This document shows positions 46,135 through 58,424 of a stretch of 64,000 nt of DNA, piece by piece. A program made the translations under genes and the position numbers. Location: positions 10,192,001-10,256,000 of the forward strand of contig CM065386.1 in NCBI GenBank assembly GCA_033060915.1, read 5' to 3'. This DNA comes from Euryodendron excelsum. Lineage: Eukaryota; Streptophyta; Magnoliopsida; Ericales; Pentaphylacaceae. The notes below the pieces were generated by a model that had not been told where the DNA came from, did not search any database, and worked only from the letters and a program-made list of their open reading frames with translations. Each line of letters opens with the position of its first letter. The first letter of the stretch is position 1.

Positions 46135-46379
46135 AACATGAAAAGCTAGAAACTGTTAATCTAGCATTTCATGCAAAGGGGAAGGATCACAAGGGCAATG
46201 GTGTCCCTTAAGAGAAGAACAAAAAAATGCCAATGAAGCGTTATGGCAATAAAGGTGTATGCTTCTTTTTGCAAGAAAAAGGGACACATGAAGAAGGATT
46301 GTGCGAAGTATAAGAAATGGCTCGTAAAGAAAGGTAATATCTTATACTTTGTGTTATGAATCTAATTTTGTTAATGTTT

Positions 46380-47719
46380 CTAATAATTCATGGTAGATTG
46401 ATTATGGTTCTACAATTCACATTGCCAAAACCATGCAACGTTTTCTCAACCTAAGGAAACCGACAATAAGTGAACAACACATCTATTCAGAAAATGGGAT
46501 GCGTTCATATGTGGAGATTGTTGGGACTTCGATACTAGGTATGCATTTAGCGGCTTTTTCATTAGGTATGCAGAAAACTCTAGAGGATTTAGGTTTTATT
46601 GTCCTTCACACACACCTAGAATTGTTGAAGTTAGAAATGCTAATTTCTTGAGGATCTTGAAATTAGTGGGAGTGGTTTTTTTCGAACCATTGAGTTTGAG
46701 GAAGTAAGGGATCCCATTGAGAAATCAATTGGAAAAGTGGTTGCTTTTCCATCCCAAATTTCAGATACCAATGGAGAGCAACCAACACAAGAAGAACCAC
46801 TCCATGAGGAACAAATTCAAGTAGAACCTCTCATTCAAAATTTACAAAAACCAATGGAAGTAAGGAGATCTTCAAGAGAAAAGAAATCAGCAATTTCTAG
46901 TGATTACCTTGTATACCTACAAGAATCTGACTTTGATGTTGGACCTAAAGATGATTCTAGTTCATTTTCACAAGCCATGAATGAGTACAATTCTACCTTA
47001 TGACATGATGCCATGAAGGAAAAGATGGAATTAATGGCTAAAAATCAAGTTTGGGATCTCGTTGAGTTGCCAAAAGATAATGCAGTTGTTAGCTGTAAAT
47101 GGGTTTATAAGACCGAAAAAGACTCTTTTGATAACATTGAACGATATAAGGCTAGACTTGTAGGCAAGGGTTTCACTCAAAATAAAGGAATTGATTACCA
47201 TGGAACATTCTCTCTAGTTTCTAAGAAGGATTCATTTAGGATTATCATGGCATTAGTAGCTCATTTTGATTTGGAGTTACAACAGATGGATATAAAAATA
47301 GCTTTCCTCAATGGAGATCTTGAGGAAGAGGTGTACATGATTCAACATGAGGGATTTTCTTCTAAAGATAATCATTTGGTTTGTAAGTTAAGAAAATCTA
47401 TATATAGACTAAAGTAGGCCTCCCACCAATGATATTTAAAGTTTCACAACATTTTACTTCATATGACTTTACAGAGAATATTGTTGATCAAAATATATAC
47501 CTTAAAGTCAGTGAGAGTAAATACATCTTTTTAGACTTATATGTGGATGATATTTTACTTGCAAGCAATGATTTGGGCCTGCTAAGTGAGAAAAAAGTTT
47601 TTCTTTTTTAAAACTTTGAAATAAAAGATATGGGCGAAGCCCCTTATGTCATTGGCATTGAGATTCACAGATATAGATCCCAAAAGATATTGGTGAACGA
47701 AATAGGGTCATAAACTACT
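46380..47719 (+). pseudogene. pol: Copia pol remnant lacking integrase (element 3)
   Basis: Begins with a degraded protease (IDYGSTIHIA, with Tyr in place of the catalytic-loop Ser). It jumps within about 200 bases to the linker region (RRSSREKKSAISSDYLVY) and reverse transcriptase (CKWVYKTEKDS, YKARLVGKGFTQ, DLYVDDILLAS near 47540). The whole integrase, normally over 1 kb, is absent. At least three frame changes and several stops. The Sirevirus-like element interrupts it shortly after the YVDD motif. Confidence 0.85.
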
Positions 47720-49578
47720 TGTTGGCCCAAGAAGGCAACCCAAGAGAGGGAGTGAATTGGGTTTTATAGAATTTATATCAAGAATTGCAACCAAAAACAG
47801 TTTATGTATTTCAACAACACTTAATCAAAGTATATATATCAAGCAGGTGAAGTATGTATCAATGTATATATTTATGCAGGCATGTATAATGAGCAAATAA
47901 GCAAAACAGAGGCAAAAGAGAAGAGCACCAGATTTATAGAGGTTCGGCCAACCTTGCCTACGTCCTCTCTTTTTCGATCTTTTCAAAGGGATTCCATTAT
48001 GTAACACTCTTTACACAGCTGCTGGTTTTGCCACAAGTGCCCAGCTCACTTTTATAAAACCTTCTTCCCAAGCTTTCAAAACCCAATAGATTTTGTCCAA
48101 ACTTCTCTCAAACTTACAAGTGATTTTGTCCAAGCTTCACTCAAACTTACAAGTGTTTTTACCCAAGAACACTCAAACTTGCAGGTTTACAAACCCACCT
48201 AAGTGAAATGAATAAAGGTTATACAATGGGTAACTCTCCTAATGAGTATATGAACAAATACAACTCAATGAATAACCTTAAACACTCAGCAAAAATATGT
48301 GGCAGTGAGGCACAGGAGATTTTCAGCTTCAAGCTCTTGATATCAATGGTATAATCACTCTAATCGTCAATGTAGAAGCTGTATGTATCTTGTATTTAAA
48401 GATATGGATCGATTCTAGCCGTTGGAGAAGTATGGGAGAAATTTTGGTTGCATATTTGCCCATACCGTCTGTCAGAAATATAGTTGTTACTGTCTGGGGG
48501 TCGACTCTTTTTACATTTCAGCAGATTTTTCAGGGCACTGTCCAAATGAGTCGACTCTTTTGCTCCAGGAATCGACTCTTTTAAACAGTCTTCAGAAATT
48601 TTGTTCTCTATTGAAATGAGTCAACTCGTTTTACAGCAGGAGTCAACTCTTTTAAGTTTCTAGCAGATTTCCAAGGCTCTGTTTGAAAAAGTCGACTCTT
48701 TTAACTTGAGGGGTCGACTTTTTTAGGAAAATCCTTACCTTTTGCAATATTTCTTCAATCTTCTTCAATATCTTCAAGCTCTTTAAGGATCACCCAACTA
48801 AGTATTTTAAAGCTTGCAAACACTTCTTCAATGCTTGATGACTCCAAGAACATCTTCAATCCATTCTAGATGAATTTTCTCCATTTTCATTACTTGTAGA
48901 GCTCTTCTATCATCAATGCTTCAACCATTTAACCAAGTCTTCATCATGATCTTCAAGAGAGCTTCCAAGACTTTAAATCTTCATTTCTTCAACTGATTTT
49001 TTGTCCTTTTTTGAACATCTTCATTTCTAGATTTCTTCTAGAATTCTTCAATCAATATAACTTCTTCATAGACTTTAACAAATCTTCCAAGAAAGCTTTT
49101 CTAGTCTTGTGATTCATTCCATGTCTTCTAGACATCTTCAAATCTAACAAGAAAGCTTCCATATCTTTGAGTCGGTCTCTTCTTCTTCCATTCTTGCAAG
49201 ATATCTTCAAGTCCTCAAAGTCTCCAATCTTTTCAATTAAGACTTTTAGCATTTTCACTCTTCTTCCTTGACATTCATTTTCTTCATTCTCTTATAAGAT
49301 CTCCCCTTGTTGAATATATCGTGCATTTATGCTTACCAACCTTCTTTCTAATATTTGCATCAACTTGAGATTCTTTTATCTTCTTATAATATCAGCTTTG
49401 TAGAACACATCATCTCATCATCCTTTTCACTCTTCATTCTTATCTTTGCATCACACATCCTCCATTATGATAAGCTTCAAATCAAGATTTAATTAATAAC
49501 TACTCTGCACACTAAGTAGAATTATTAGATCATTAAACCATGTTTTGTTATCATCAAAATCAAGGTATTGACTCAACA
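47720..49578 (-). repeat. 3' LTR of Sirevirus-like element
   Basis: On the minus strand it starts TGTTGAGTCAATACC (49578) and ends GGGCCAACA (47720). The first 158 bases at the left match the partial LTR at 63843-64000. Length 1,859. The middle (about 48495-48730) contains seven or so degenerate copies of 'gagtcgactctttt'. Confidence 0.92.
48495..48730. repeat. Dispersed 'gagtcgactctttt' motif cluster in the Sirevirus LTR
   Basis: At least seven copies of RAGTCRACTCKTTT (for example at 48500, 48549, 48569, 48617, 48640 and 48690), often in pairs about 20 bases apart. The core gtcgac is palindromic. A second cluster lies inside the element at 52427-52600. Confidence 0.85.
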
Positions 49579-49592
49579 ATCTCCCCCTTTTT
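49579..49592 (-). promoter_or_regulatory. Polypurine tract of Sirevirus-like element
   Basis: Minus strand reads AAAAAGGGGGAGAT directly before the LTR start TGTTGAG. A good plus-strand primer site. It also fixes the orientation of the element. Confidence 0.88.
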
Positions 49593-50689
49593 GATGATGA
49601 CAAAACCTTAAAAATATATGCAATTAAGCTCAACATAAAGCATAAGGATTAATATGTGTGAGAAACATATATTTTGCATATAAAGTGTTTCTCCCCCTTT
49701 TTGTTAATCATTCAAAAAGGAATAAAAATTTGGAATGAAAAAATGGAGTCATAGTCCAGATTTAAAAAAAAATTCTCCCCCTTAATGAAGGAGTTTTCTT
49801 TGAGATGGCATACAGAGAAACCCTTATGAGTATAGACAATATGCTCAAAATTTCAAGAAGTTCAATAATCTACAATATCAAAAAGAATTTAGAGAAAGCG
49901 AAATTTTCATACCATGCCTTTGCTCTCCCTTGCTTTTGTACTTTGTGCCATAGAGTAGTTTGAGATTCAAGGTAAAGCAATCAACAAACATAGCAAGGTA
50001 TGTATGCACTTGGAAGTTCAGAATATGTATGCTTCATTCATATCTTTGGATGCTTCATTGCTTGTGCTTCACTGTATCAGGTTCATCCTCCCCTTTTCAC
50101 ATCAAGCAAAGGCTCCTCCTTTCTTTTGGAGTTGATGCCTTATTGCAATACAGTTCTTTTGCACTCATTTAATACTAGAGAACAATTCATTGCAGTCGAC
50201 TAGTACCAGATAATGAAATGAAGGTTAAAGAGACATGTGTTTCTTATACCTGGTAATATGTTTCTCATACCAACTTCCCTTTTTGTCAAATCATAATGAG
50301 TAATAGATGGAGAAAAAATAGACAAGTACAATAGCAAAAATAGAATAAGATGATGTTTATGAGAAGGATATTGATTAAGGCAGTTAAAGCAATCACTCAT
50401 TTAACATATTCAACATTGTTACAGCAATTATTCATTAACAAATAAAATAGCAATGTTAAGACAATGAGATCCAAAACACATCATTCATTCTTGAAGAAAT
50501 ATTTAAGAGAGTTTAACAAAAAGAGAATCATCCACAAAATATTACATTTAGCTTAGAAAATTACTTCTTCAAAAACAGAAGATAGGAAGTTTAGAGGCAG
50601 AGATCTTCATTTTCTTTTGGGAGAAGGGGTTTGAGAAAGATCAACTGGATCATCAGCAGTGTTTGAAAATTTGCTGCTTGAAGGTCTTT

Positions 50690-52219
50690 GTCTTAGGCCA
50701 TATTTGTGAGATGCAACAAAGGGCTTAGAAGGAGTTTAGTCAAAGGGATCAGAGGGGTCTGCAGGTGATGGCTAAAAAGAGGTATGCTCCCTTCCACTAG
50801 AGCCTTCCAACTCATCTGTGCTGGAATCCTCTGTTGCAAATTCTGCTGCTGAAGGGAAGAGAGGCTGGTATTGGTCTCCAACCAGCTTCTTCATATATTT
50901 GCCAATATGCTCGGTGGAAAGAGCAATGTCATTGCCAACTTTCTCCCTTATTTTGTTTCCTTTAGACACAAAGGCCCTGCTTAATTCCCTCACCTTCTTC
51001 TCAACAAAGAGTAACCTGATAGCCCCATTATCAATTTTTTGGTCTAACTTGGTGAATATCTCTTCTTAATGCCTCTTCAAATCTCTTACCATGCTCATCA
51101 AAATAGACATATCCACAGATTGGCCACTTGGAACAATGCTCATTGGAAAAAGTTCCCTTCGAGTAGGAGAAGGGCAGGTCTAGAAGGTTCACTACTCTCT
51201 GGTATGGCACTGGAAGGTTCACCTCTATCAGTGGATTCAATTCTAAGAGTCCCACTGTCAATGTGTTTCTCCTTTCTAGCGGTCCAGGTTTTGCTCTGTG
51301 GGTTGAAGTGATAGCCTATTCTTGAAAAAGTTTTCTGATTATACTCATCAGAATTTGGATCAGGGGTTCTCTACTTCTCACCCCTTAAGTCTATCTTGAA
51401 GTGCTTGAAAACTTTGGTCAATAGAATCCCATATAGAATCCCATAGGGTAGGCTAACTTTGGTTCTTGAAGCCTTGACAATGTGTTCTAGTATGAATTCA
51501 GGCAAATCAATCTTGGTATCTGTCAAATAAGCCCAAAGGAAAAACAATTCCCTTTCAGTGATGTAGTCAAACTTGCCACCTTTAGGAATGAGAATGTGAC
51601 AGATAAAATGATGCACCAATCTCAATTCCAAAGGCAATTCATTGGCCATGGGTTAGAATGAATCATCAGTGATCTCCTTTCCCAATAAGGTAGACAAAGC
51701 AGTTTTTTTACTAACATCTTTCTTGTTCATTTGCCCACCACTACTAATTTTTAAAATCTGACAAATCACTCCTTTAGTGAGTGTAATGATTTCACCTTTC
51801 ACATAACTAGTCACATTGACATTTCCAGTTTTCTTTTCTACATAGGCATAAAATTGTCCCACAATTTCAGGGTATACATCATCCTTTAACAAGGTGATGG
51901 ATTTCCAACCGAGGACTTCAAATTTAGATTCAAATGCAAACTTTTCTTTGGCAAAGAATGCATAATCTATCCATCTTCCATTTAAAATAACTCTAGAAGA
52001 GAAGATTTTCTCATACTTATCTCGGTTGGATTTCTTCTCAAAGTAGATGGTGTTGTCAAGAAAATCATCTTCCTTCCTGTTAGTTTGCTTCCCTTTTCTC
52101 CTTTTTGAAAGCCTAGTAGAGTCCCCTTTTGTCATTCTCTTCGTTCCTCTTTCGGATGTGGGAGTCGGCTCTTTTAGGGTTTTCTTACCCTTCTTTAATG
52201 GAGCAGATTTAAAAGTCAT
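50690..52219 (-). pseudogene. Extra 3' ORF of Sirevirus-like element (putative plant transposon protein), broken
   Basis: A gene 3' of pol, in the position of the envelope-like or additional ORF of Sireviruses. The first part (52219-51653, 188 codons) begins MTFKSAPLKKGKKTLK, with a strongly basic stretch, and continues with GRWIDYAFFAKEKF and GQFYAYV. These resemble the 'putative plant transposon protein' domain. After one in-frame stop (51653-51655) the same frame resumes (MANELPLELRLVHHF, ELFFLWAYLTD) to 51371. Beyond that, two short frames (51261-51031 and 50993-50772) look like the shifted C-terminal part, ending in a Ser/Glu-rich region. Function in the element is unknown, and no transmembrane segment of the kind expected of an envelope is obvious. 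Confidence 0.7.
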
Positions 52220-52426
52220 GGAAGGTTGAAAATGGCGGTTAAAGGAGGTTAGGCAGGCTCTGGGATGATTAAATATAGGTTGGGTAAGGATTAAGAGAGA
52301 TTTTTTCGATGGTTGGCAGTGGAGGTGGCGGTTGATCGTGAAAGAAAAGAGAGAAGACAGAAATTTTGAAATGATTCGAATAAAACAGGTGTTTTACAGT
52401 TTTAAAGCAATTTTTGCTTAAATAAG

Positions 52427-52600
52427 TCAACTCATGGCTAAAAAGGTCGACTCTTTTGAGCGAAGAAAGCTTTCTAAGCTCTCTGTTCAAATGAGCCAAC
52501 TCTTTTGGCAAAAAGGGGTCGAGTCTTTTCAACAAAGGACTTCTGGGGCTAATTCTAGAGTCCAGGGGTCAACTCTTTTGAGGCATGAGTCGACTTTTTT
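52427..52600. repeat. Internal cluster of 'gtcgactctttt' motifs
   Basis: Copies at about 52430, 52446, 52492, 52517, 52567 and 52589 of the motif that also populates the LTR of the same element. The cluster lies between the RNase H tail and the extra ORF, just upstream of the latter on the minus strand. Confidence 0.8.
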
Positions 52601-52739
52601 CCTCCAAAAATGCAAAAATATGATTTTAAAAACTATGAAATGCATTAAACAAGTTTGTAATCAATTTCAAAGGTACATATGCATTCATCAAACATACATA
52701 GACATCTAAGCATTCAAGATAAAGGATTGCACAATCCCA

Positions 52740-52928
52740 ATTATCTCCTAATCATACAAAATCTATCTTCATTTAAAGGTTTTGTGAATATATCAGCAAG
52801 TTGATGTTCAGTACTCACAAAATCAAGCAAGATATCACCTTTTTGCACATAATCACGTATAAAATGATGTCTAATCTCAATGTGCTTTGTGCGAGAGTGT
52901 TGAATAGAATTTTTGGTTAGATTGATGG
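52740..52928 (-). pseudogene. pol: C-terminal end of Sirevirus RNase H
   Basis: The minus strand gives the characteristic copia tail [20 protein letters not shown] followed by [15 protein letters not shown] and [13 protein letters not shown]. It is the last part of pol. The piece connecting it to the reverse transcriptase end at 59851 (roughly 140 residues in homologues) is missing and is replaced by the nested insertion. Confidence 0.88.
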
Positions 52929-53565
52929 TGTTGGAAATTTATACTAAAAGACATGCTTTGTGTAATGGCTTTAGTATTTATTAATAAATTAGTTATTCCA
53001 TTTTAATGAGAATCTATGTGAGCAATGTTTGAATTGCGTTATTTAATAATCGTGCAGATCGTCGATTCTTATAGAATATAAGTTTATCATTCACAGTCTT
53101 AGATGAAAATTGACACACCATCAGTGGGACTGTAGTACATGGTTTTAATAGGTCTGTCTTGACTATGGGGAACGGTATAGTTTCAACTCCTTGCACTAGT
53201 ACACTTTGTGTGTATTGAACAGGACCGTATTGAGGTAATTGTTTTTATATTGACTATATAAAACAATTAATACCTCATGATTATTATGAGTGCTCATACT
53301 CTCAATCCTAATGTAATAAATAGACACGTGCATGTAGTATTTATTGTTTTGATTCGCAGAAGAGTGAGATTCTTTGTGGGTCAATAAACTCAGTGAGTTG
53401 GACAATAACATTACGTGTATGGTGAATAATTATTATTGATGGAATCCACGTCCCTGTATAGGGATTGATGATACCCCCTTGAGAAAGCTTATAAGTTTTG
53501 ATTATGTCAAACCCTGCAGGTGGATTATGAATCTGACATATCAAATAAGTTAAGTGGAAGCTTAT
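52929..53565 (+). repeat. LTR-like fragment of an unidentified element
   Basis: Starts TGTTGGAAATTTATAC exactly where the Sirevirus RNase H sequence stops. It is AT-rich and non-coding and contains a hairpin at 53232-53277 ('gaggtaattgtttt' against 'aaaacaattaatacctc'). The TG start and abrupt junction suggest an LTR; the right end was not found. ATTC repeats lie at about 53575-53615. Confidence 0.45.
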
Positions 53566-53739
53566 AAGCCTGTTCATTCATTCATTCATACATTCAAACA
53601 TTCATTCAATGAAAGTAGAAAGGATAGTTTTATTGTATTTGATTTCTTTTTTCATGGAATTGAAAGTACATTTGGAGAGGAAGGGGAACAATTTCCTTGG
53701 GACCTTTGCCTATCCTATGCTTATATCATGGGATCCTAA

Positions 53740-54863
53740 CTACTCTTGAGTCTTCGAATTCACCTTGTTGGAAGGAGCCCTTGATTTGAATTGCTTCCTT
53801 GTCTTCTTGGCAACCTTATCTCCATAAGCGAAGAGGGATTAGGACCCCTCTTTATGAGATGACTTTGATGCGTGCCATGAATCCTTAGGGTCACGTGGTA
53901 CCCGTAGGAGTTTTGGGTTGGCTTGAATGGAGCGAGAAGGTCATTGAGCCTTTCTCTAAGGGTTGATTGAATGCATGAAGATGTAGTGACTTGAGTTACT
54001 TTGAGAACTTTTGTCTTGAAGTGAATTCCAATGCATGAGCAGTTATGATGTATGTCCATGGAAGCAACAAGAATTAGATAGCATGATCGCGAATATTAAG
54101 CAAAGTTTGTAAGGAAAAGTAAAGCGATCGCCCTTTCCTCCTTTATTTTTTGAAATTGACGCATGTGTCCTAAATTTGGCAAAGATTCGGCTATGCATGG
54201 GGTGCTACATGAGCATGAGGTTGGGGGTTTACTAATGCTTCCTAAAAAGCTCGGTCCCCGAACCTTCAAACCTCCAGCGTCCACCCCCAAAAGGGTGAAC
54301 TCCATCTTTGGTTGGTGGTTCAAGCAGGAGAACTATCAAGAGACCGTAGGCTAAGTAACTGACACAGCATCCACCCACAGTCAATATATTGTTCCCCCTT
54401 CTATCTAGAAGGGTAGTAACCGGGTAACACATGTAAGATGCAAATTCAAGTGAGCGCACCAAATGTGTGTGGAATTTTTGAAAAATGGAGGAAAGGACCC
54501 AACAACACACGTCACATCTTGTCCATTCATTCACATACATGGCAACAAATAAGACATGAAACAAATTAAGAATGTGAACCAAGGTCCACCTACAAAAGAA
54601 AAATGCAAACAGTTAGTAACTTTTCGACAAACTCAATGCAAGATAAAATAGATGACCAATACAAGAACACAAATGTAAGCAATGGATGTAAGTGGTGACA
54701 CTTATTTGAAAATCATTTGGAAAAATAAGGTTTGTTTTGGAAATTTGAAAAGTTTGGAGAGTGGATAAATTTGGACAAAGTAACCGGAGATTCTTGGTGA
54801 GTGAAGAGTGAAGAGACATGTTAATGGCCTAACCCTCTAAGTTTCCCCAGCGGAGTCGCCAGC
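53740..54863 (+). other. Non-coding region preceding giant repeat copy B
   Basis: Higher GC than the DNA to its left, no conserved protein. It ends 'ccccagcggagtcgccagc' immediately before the TGTCGCG start of copy B, so it may be the 3' internal part of the element whose 3' LTR is copy B. The frames within it (up to 116 codons) carry no recognisable motif. Confidence 0.4.
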
Positions 54864-55629
54864 TGTCGCGCTTCGGTTTTTTGGGGTTACCAAGGTCCTT
54901 TCGGCCCGGAGACCCTAAAGCACGGAACTCTGTCACTAGAACTCGTCCTCCTAGAAGGACAAGTGTGACTAGGTTTGAGAATTGATTTGACTAAGGGCTT
55001 TTTAGAAAAATAGGAGTCGCCACCTAATTTGATAAAGGTGAGTTACGGCACCTAAAACCAAGCGTTAATCCGAAGATTAAACTTAGAGTTTTTGAAAAAG
55101 GTTTTTGAAATCTCCCTCAAGGGAGGGTTTTTAGGAAGGTAGGTTGTTTGGCAACCTTTTGAAATGTTTAAGCCGTTTTTGAAAATAACTCCATTTTGGT
55201 CTTTCGAAAACAGAAATCTAAGGTTCGGGGGTTGGTTACGTGTAGGGAAGATATTCTAAAATTATCACCCTACCCCGCCCTTTCGGTACCTACATGTCTA
55301 ATCACCCTTTTACTCACTCACTAGAATAACCGGTTACCATTGTCCACTTAATATCCACTTTAGAACTTTTAAAGAAGGGATTTAGTCATCACTTTTCAGA
55401 TGGATGATGCATGATGCAAGTTTTAGAAGAAGTTTGAAAATAATGGAGGTTTTGAAAGAGTTTGGAATATAAACTTTGAATTGATTGGAGTTTTTGAAAA
55501 AGGCATTGGAGTTGAAAGAAAAGTTATGACTGCACCATTTTAGGTTGCCTACGTATCTCATTTGGCGAGAATCAAGTCATTCATAGTTCAAGAAAGAGCC
55601 CGATGGAAGATAGGCGCATTAGGGCCTTT

Positions 55630-55990
55630 GGAAAGCTTGAAGACACATTGAAGTCTTTGAAAAAGTTTAAAACACTTTGAGATCTTTGAAAGTTAAAGAC
55701 TCTTTGTGGTCTTGGATAAGTTTAAGACACTTTGAGGTCTTTGGAAGGGTTTAAGACACTTTGAGGTCTTTAGATAAGTTTAAGACACTTTGAGGTCTAT
55801 GAAAGGGTTTAAGACAATTTGAGATCTTTGAAAGTTGAAGACTCTTTGTAGTCTTGGATAAGTTTAAGACACTTTGAGGTCTTTGGAAGGGTTTTAGACA
55901 CTTTGAAGTCTTTGGATAAGTTTAAGACACTTTGAGGTCTATGGAAGAGTTTAAGACACTTTGAGGTCCTTAGAAGTTGTAGACTCTTAG
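55630..55990. repeat. ~30-bp tandem array private to copy B
   Basis: About eleven units of 'gtttaagacactttgaggtc' plus 'tttggaaggg' with variants. Copy A has only two or three such units at 14995-15065, so the array expanded or contracted after the copies separated. Confidence 0.9.
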
Positions 55991-56469
55991 TGGTCTTGGA
56001 AGTTTTGACTTGAAATTGGAAGTGAAGTGTTTTGAAAATGCTTTTGAATTGACTTGAGGGAGTTTTGAAAAAATATTTTGGTATGTCTCAAGAGAACTTG
56101 AAAGTGTCTTTGAAGTCTTGTTTTGAAAACCTTGGAGGCATGTTTTGATGAATTAATTTTTAAAAGTAGTTTTAGGAAAGGGCTAAGGGTTTGGAATCCT
56201 AATATGGACAACCTTAGAGGTTGCTCTTGATTTATCACTTGTCCTTGGAATCCCTAACCATGAGAGGGTTAGGGACACCTTAGGTTTGTGACTTTTTGAA
56301 AACGTTTTTGGAAATGCCTTGAAGATGGAGTGTAGGAACATTTGAGAAGCTTATAGAGTTGGTTTTTTGAAATCAATAGAGTAGGAGATTTTGGAAGAAT
56401 AGGTTATAAGGATAATGATCATTTGAAAAAAAGGGTTCAAGAGTCGGAACCTTGAAGTGTATTGACTTA

Positions 56470-56680
56470 GATTGGGTTAGCCTAGGGTTAGGGGGGACCT
56501 AAGGTTAACTAACTTGGGTTAGGTTAACCTAGGATTAAGAAGACTAAGGGTTAACTAACTAGGGTTAAGTTAACCTAAGGTGAGTGAACTAGGGTCAAGT
56601 TAACCTAGGGTTTCGTAACTAGGGTCAAGTTAACCTAAGGTTGGATAACTAGGGTCGAGTTAACCTAGGGTTAGATTGGA
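56470..56680. repeat. Telomere-like 'cctagggttaac' array in copy B
   Basis: Counterpart of 15946-16270. Units of 'gttaacctagggttagg' and 'aactagggtcaagttaacc' in about ten copies. Not a true telomere repeat. Confidence 0.85.
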
Positions 56681-58424
56681 GGATAGTCTTGAAGGTTGTG
56701 TTGATGCATTCTTGGAAAGAGTTTTGAAATCAAAATATGATATGCAATGGACTTTAGTTGGCAATCTTTATGAAGATCATTTCCATGAAAATTTTGACTC
56801 TAGCCAAGAGTATGGTTTATATGTTTAGTGATTAGAGACCATTCCAAGAAAGGTTTCCTTATGGCCATTATAACCAATATTTTAATAAGAGTATATGGGG
56901 TTAAAATTTAACATAATGATGGTAATTTTTGGAGAATCATTTTTTATGCAAAGATGGAGAGAATGCATTTTTGAAATCATCTTTGGAGAAGGATTTTGAA
57001 AACCATTTTTCAAGGGAACCATTCCATCAAGAAAGGGTTCATATGGCCATAAAAGGGAGACCACTCAAGAGAGGATTCTACGAGGCCATTCCAACCACTA
57101 AACTTGCGAGAGTAGGAACCATAGAATTCAAAGTGTTTGAACATCATCCTTAGGTGATCATAAAGAGAAAAGGGAACCATTATAACAACTTAGGGCTCCT
57201 ATGGCCAATATAAAGGGAGACCACTCAAGAGAGGGTTCCATGGGGCCATTTTAGCCACTAAATTCGAGAGAATGGAAACCTTAAAAATTAAGAAATTTGA
57301 AAGCAACTTTTATGCAAGTTGAAATGCAATGATGCAAAAGTGTGAATTAGGGGGTTGACAGGGACTTTCTAAGGCATGACTCCTAAGGACTCATTCTAGA
57401 CTTCAAGGGGCCAACTCTTGGAACAATTTTTTAAGGACATGTAGAACTTGGAAATGTCATGAAATTAAGAGCAATGTAAGCATTGTGGGATATAGCAATA
57501 AACATAAAATGAAGCCAAGCATACAAGACATGATCAAAATAATAATATGCAAGGGGTCATGATCCACATACAAGACTTTTAGGCTTCACCATACAAACAA
57601 GGGGCTCTTAGGTCATGCCATCTTAAAGTGGGCTAGTGAGAGGTCCCCCTACACGGTGGCTCTCACTTGCTTTCCTCTAGGCATGATCTAGGAGCCCTCT
57701 TGGCTCAAGCATGCAAGAAAGGAGGGTTGAAGATAGGGATAAAAATAGAGAATAGCCTAAGTAGGCTAGGAGGGAGAAGAGAAGAGTGGGGGAGAGCACA
57801 AATGTAAAAGGAATACCACCTTTTGTCTTCAACACTCTTGTAGTCTTCAATGGATGCTTTGATTGGTGCTTGAGTGACTTCAAGAAGACTTGAGAGGCTT
57901 GAGTGGAGTGTATAAGTGTGTATGAGGCTTTGTATGTGGAGTGTATAGGCTTAGGAGGGGTAGAACCTAGCCTAAGTGTTGGAGGGGGGAATATATGTAG
58001 AGATTCAAGTTTCTGGAGTGATTTCAGCAGAGTTTCGTGTCAATTTCGGACCTGGAATATGCAAGGGGGGAGGCCTCTATTTATAGGCAATCTGGAACAG
58101 ACCATGCGCATGTGCTACATGCGCAGGTACTGTTCCATTGCCAGAATAACACGTGGCACCCTATGTACTGATTAAATCTCGACCGTTGATCGAAAGTCGA
58201 TCGATCTGAACAAAATTTGAGCGCATGTAGCATACGCTCCATCACCGGGAAGGTTTGTCCAAACTTTGCCTCGATAATTGGGCCAACCGGGAAGGTTCCG
58301 GGGGAATCAGTCGCACTCGAGATGTTCTCCTAGTGCATCCGATGAACTTTCATGTTTTCAAAAAGTTTGAATTACGTTTGGAGATGTGTGATATCGTCTC
58401 GGGAAGTGTGCCAAAAAGGACACT

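Larger units (their letters stand above)
45308..47719 (+). mobile_element. Ty1/copia element 3, truncated, integrase lost
   Basis: Plus-strand copia remnant of a different lineage from elements 1 and 2 (Tnt1/Tork-like wording such as MDIKIAFLNGDLEEEVYM). Leader, gag and a shortened pol are present up to the middle of reverse transcriptase, where the Sirevirus-like element inserts at 47720. The remainder would lie beyond the window. Integrase is missing between a degraded protease and the linker before reverse transcriptase. No LTR could be delimited. Confidence 0.82.
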
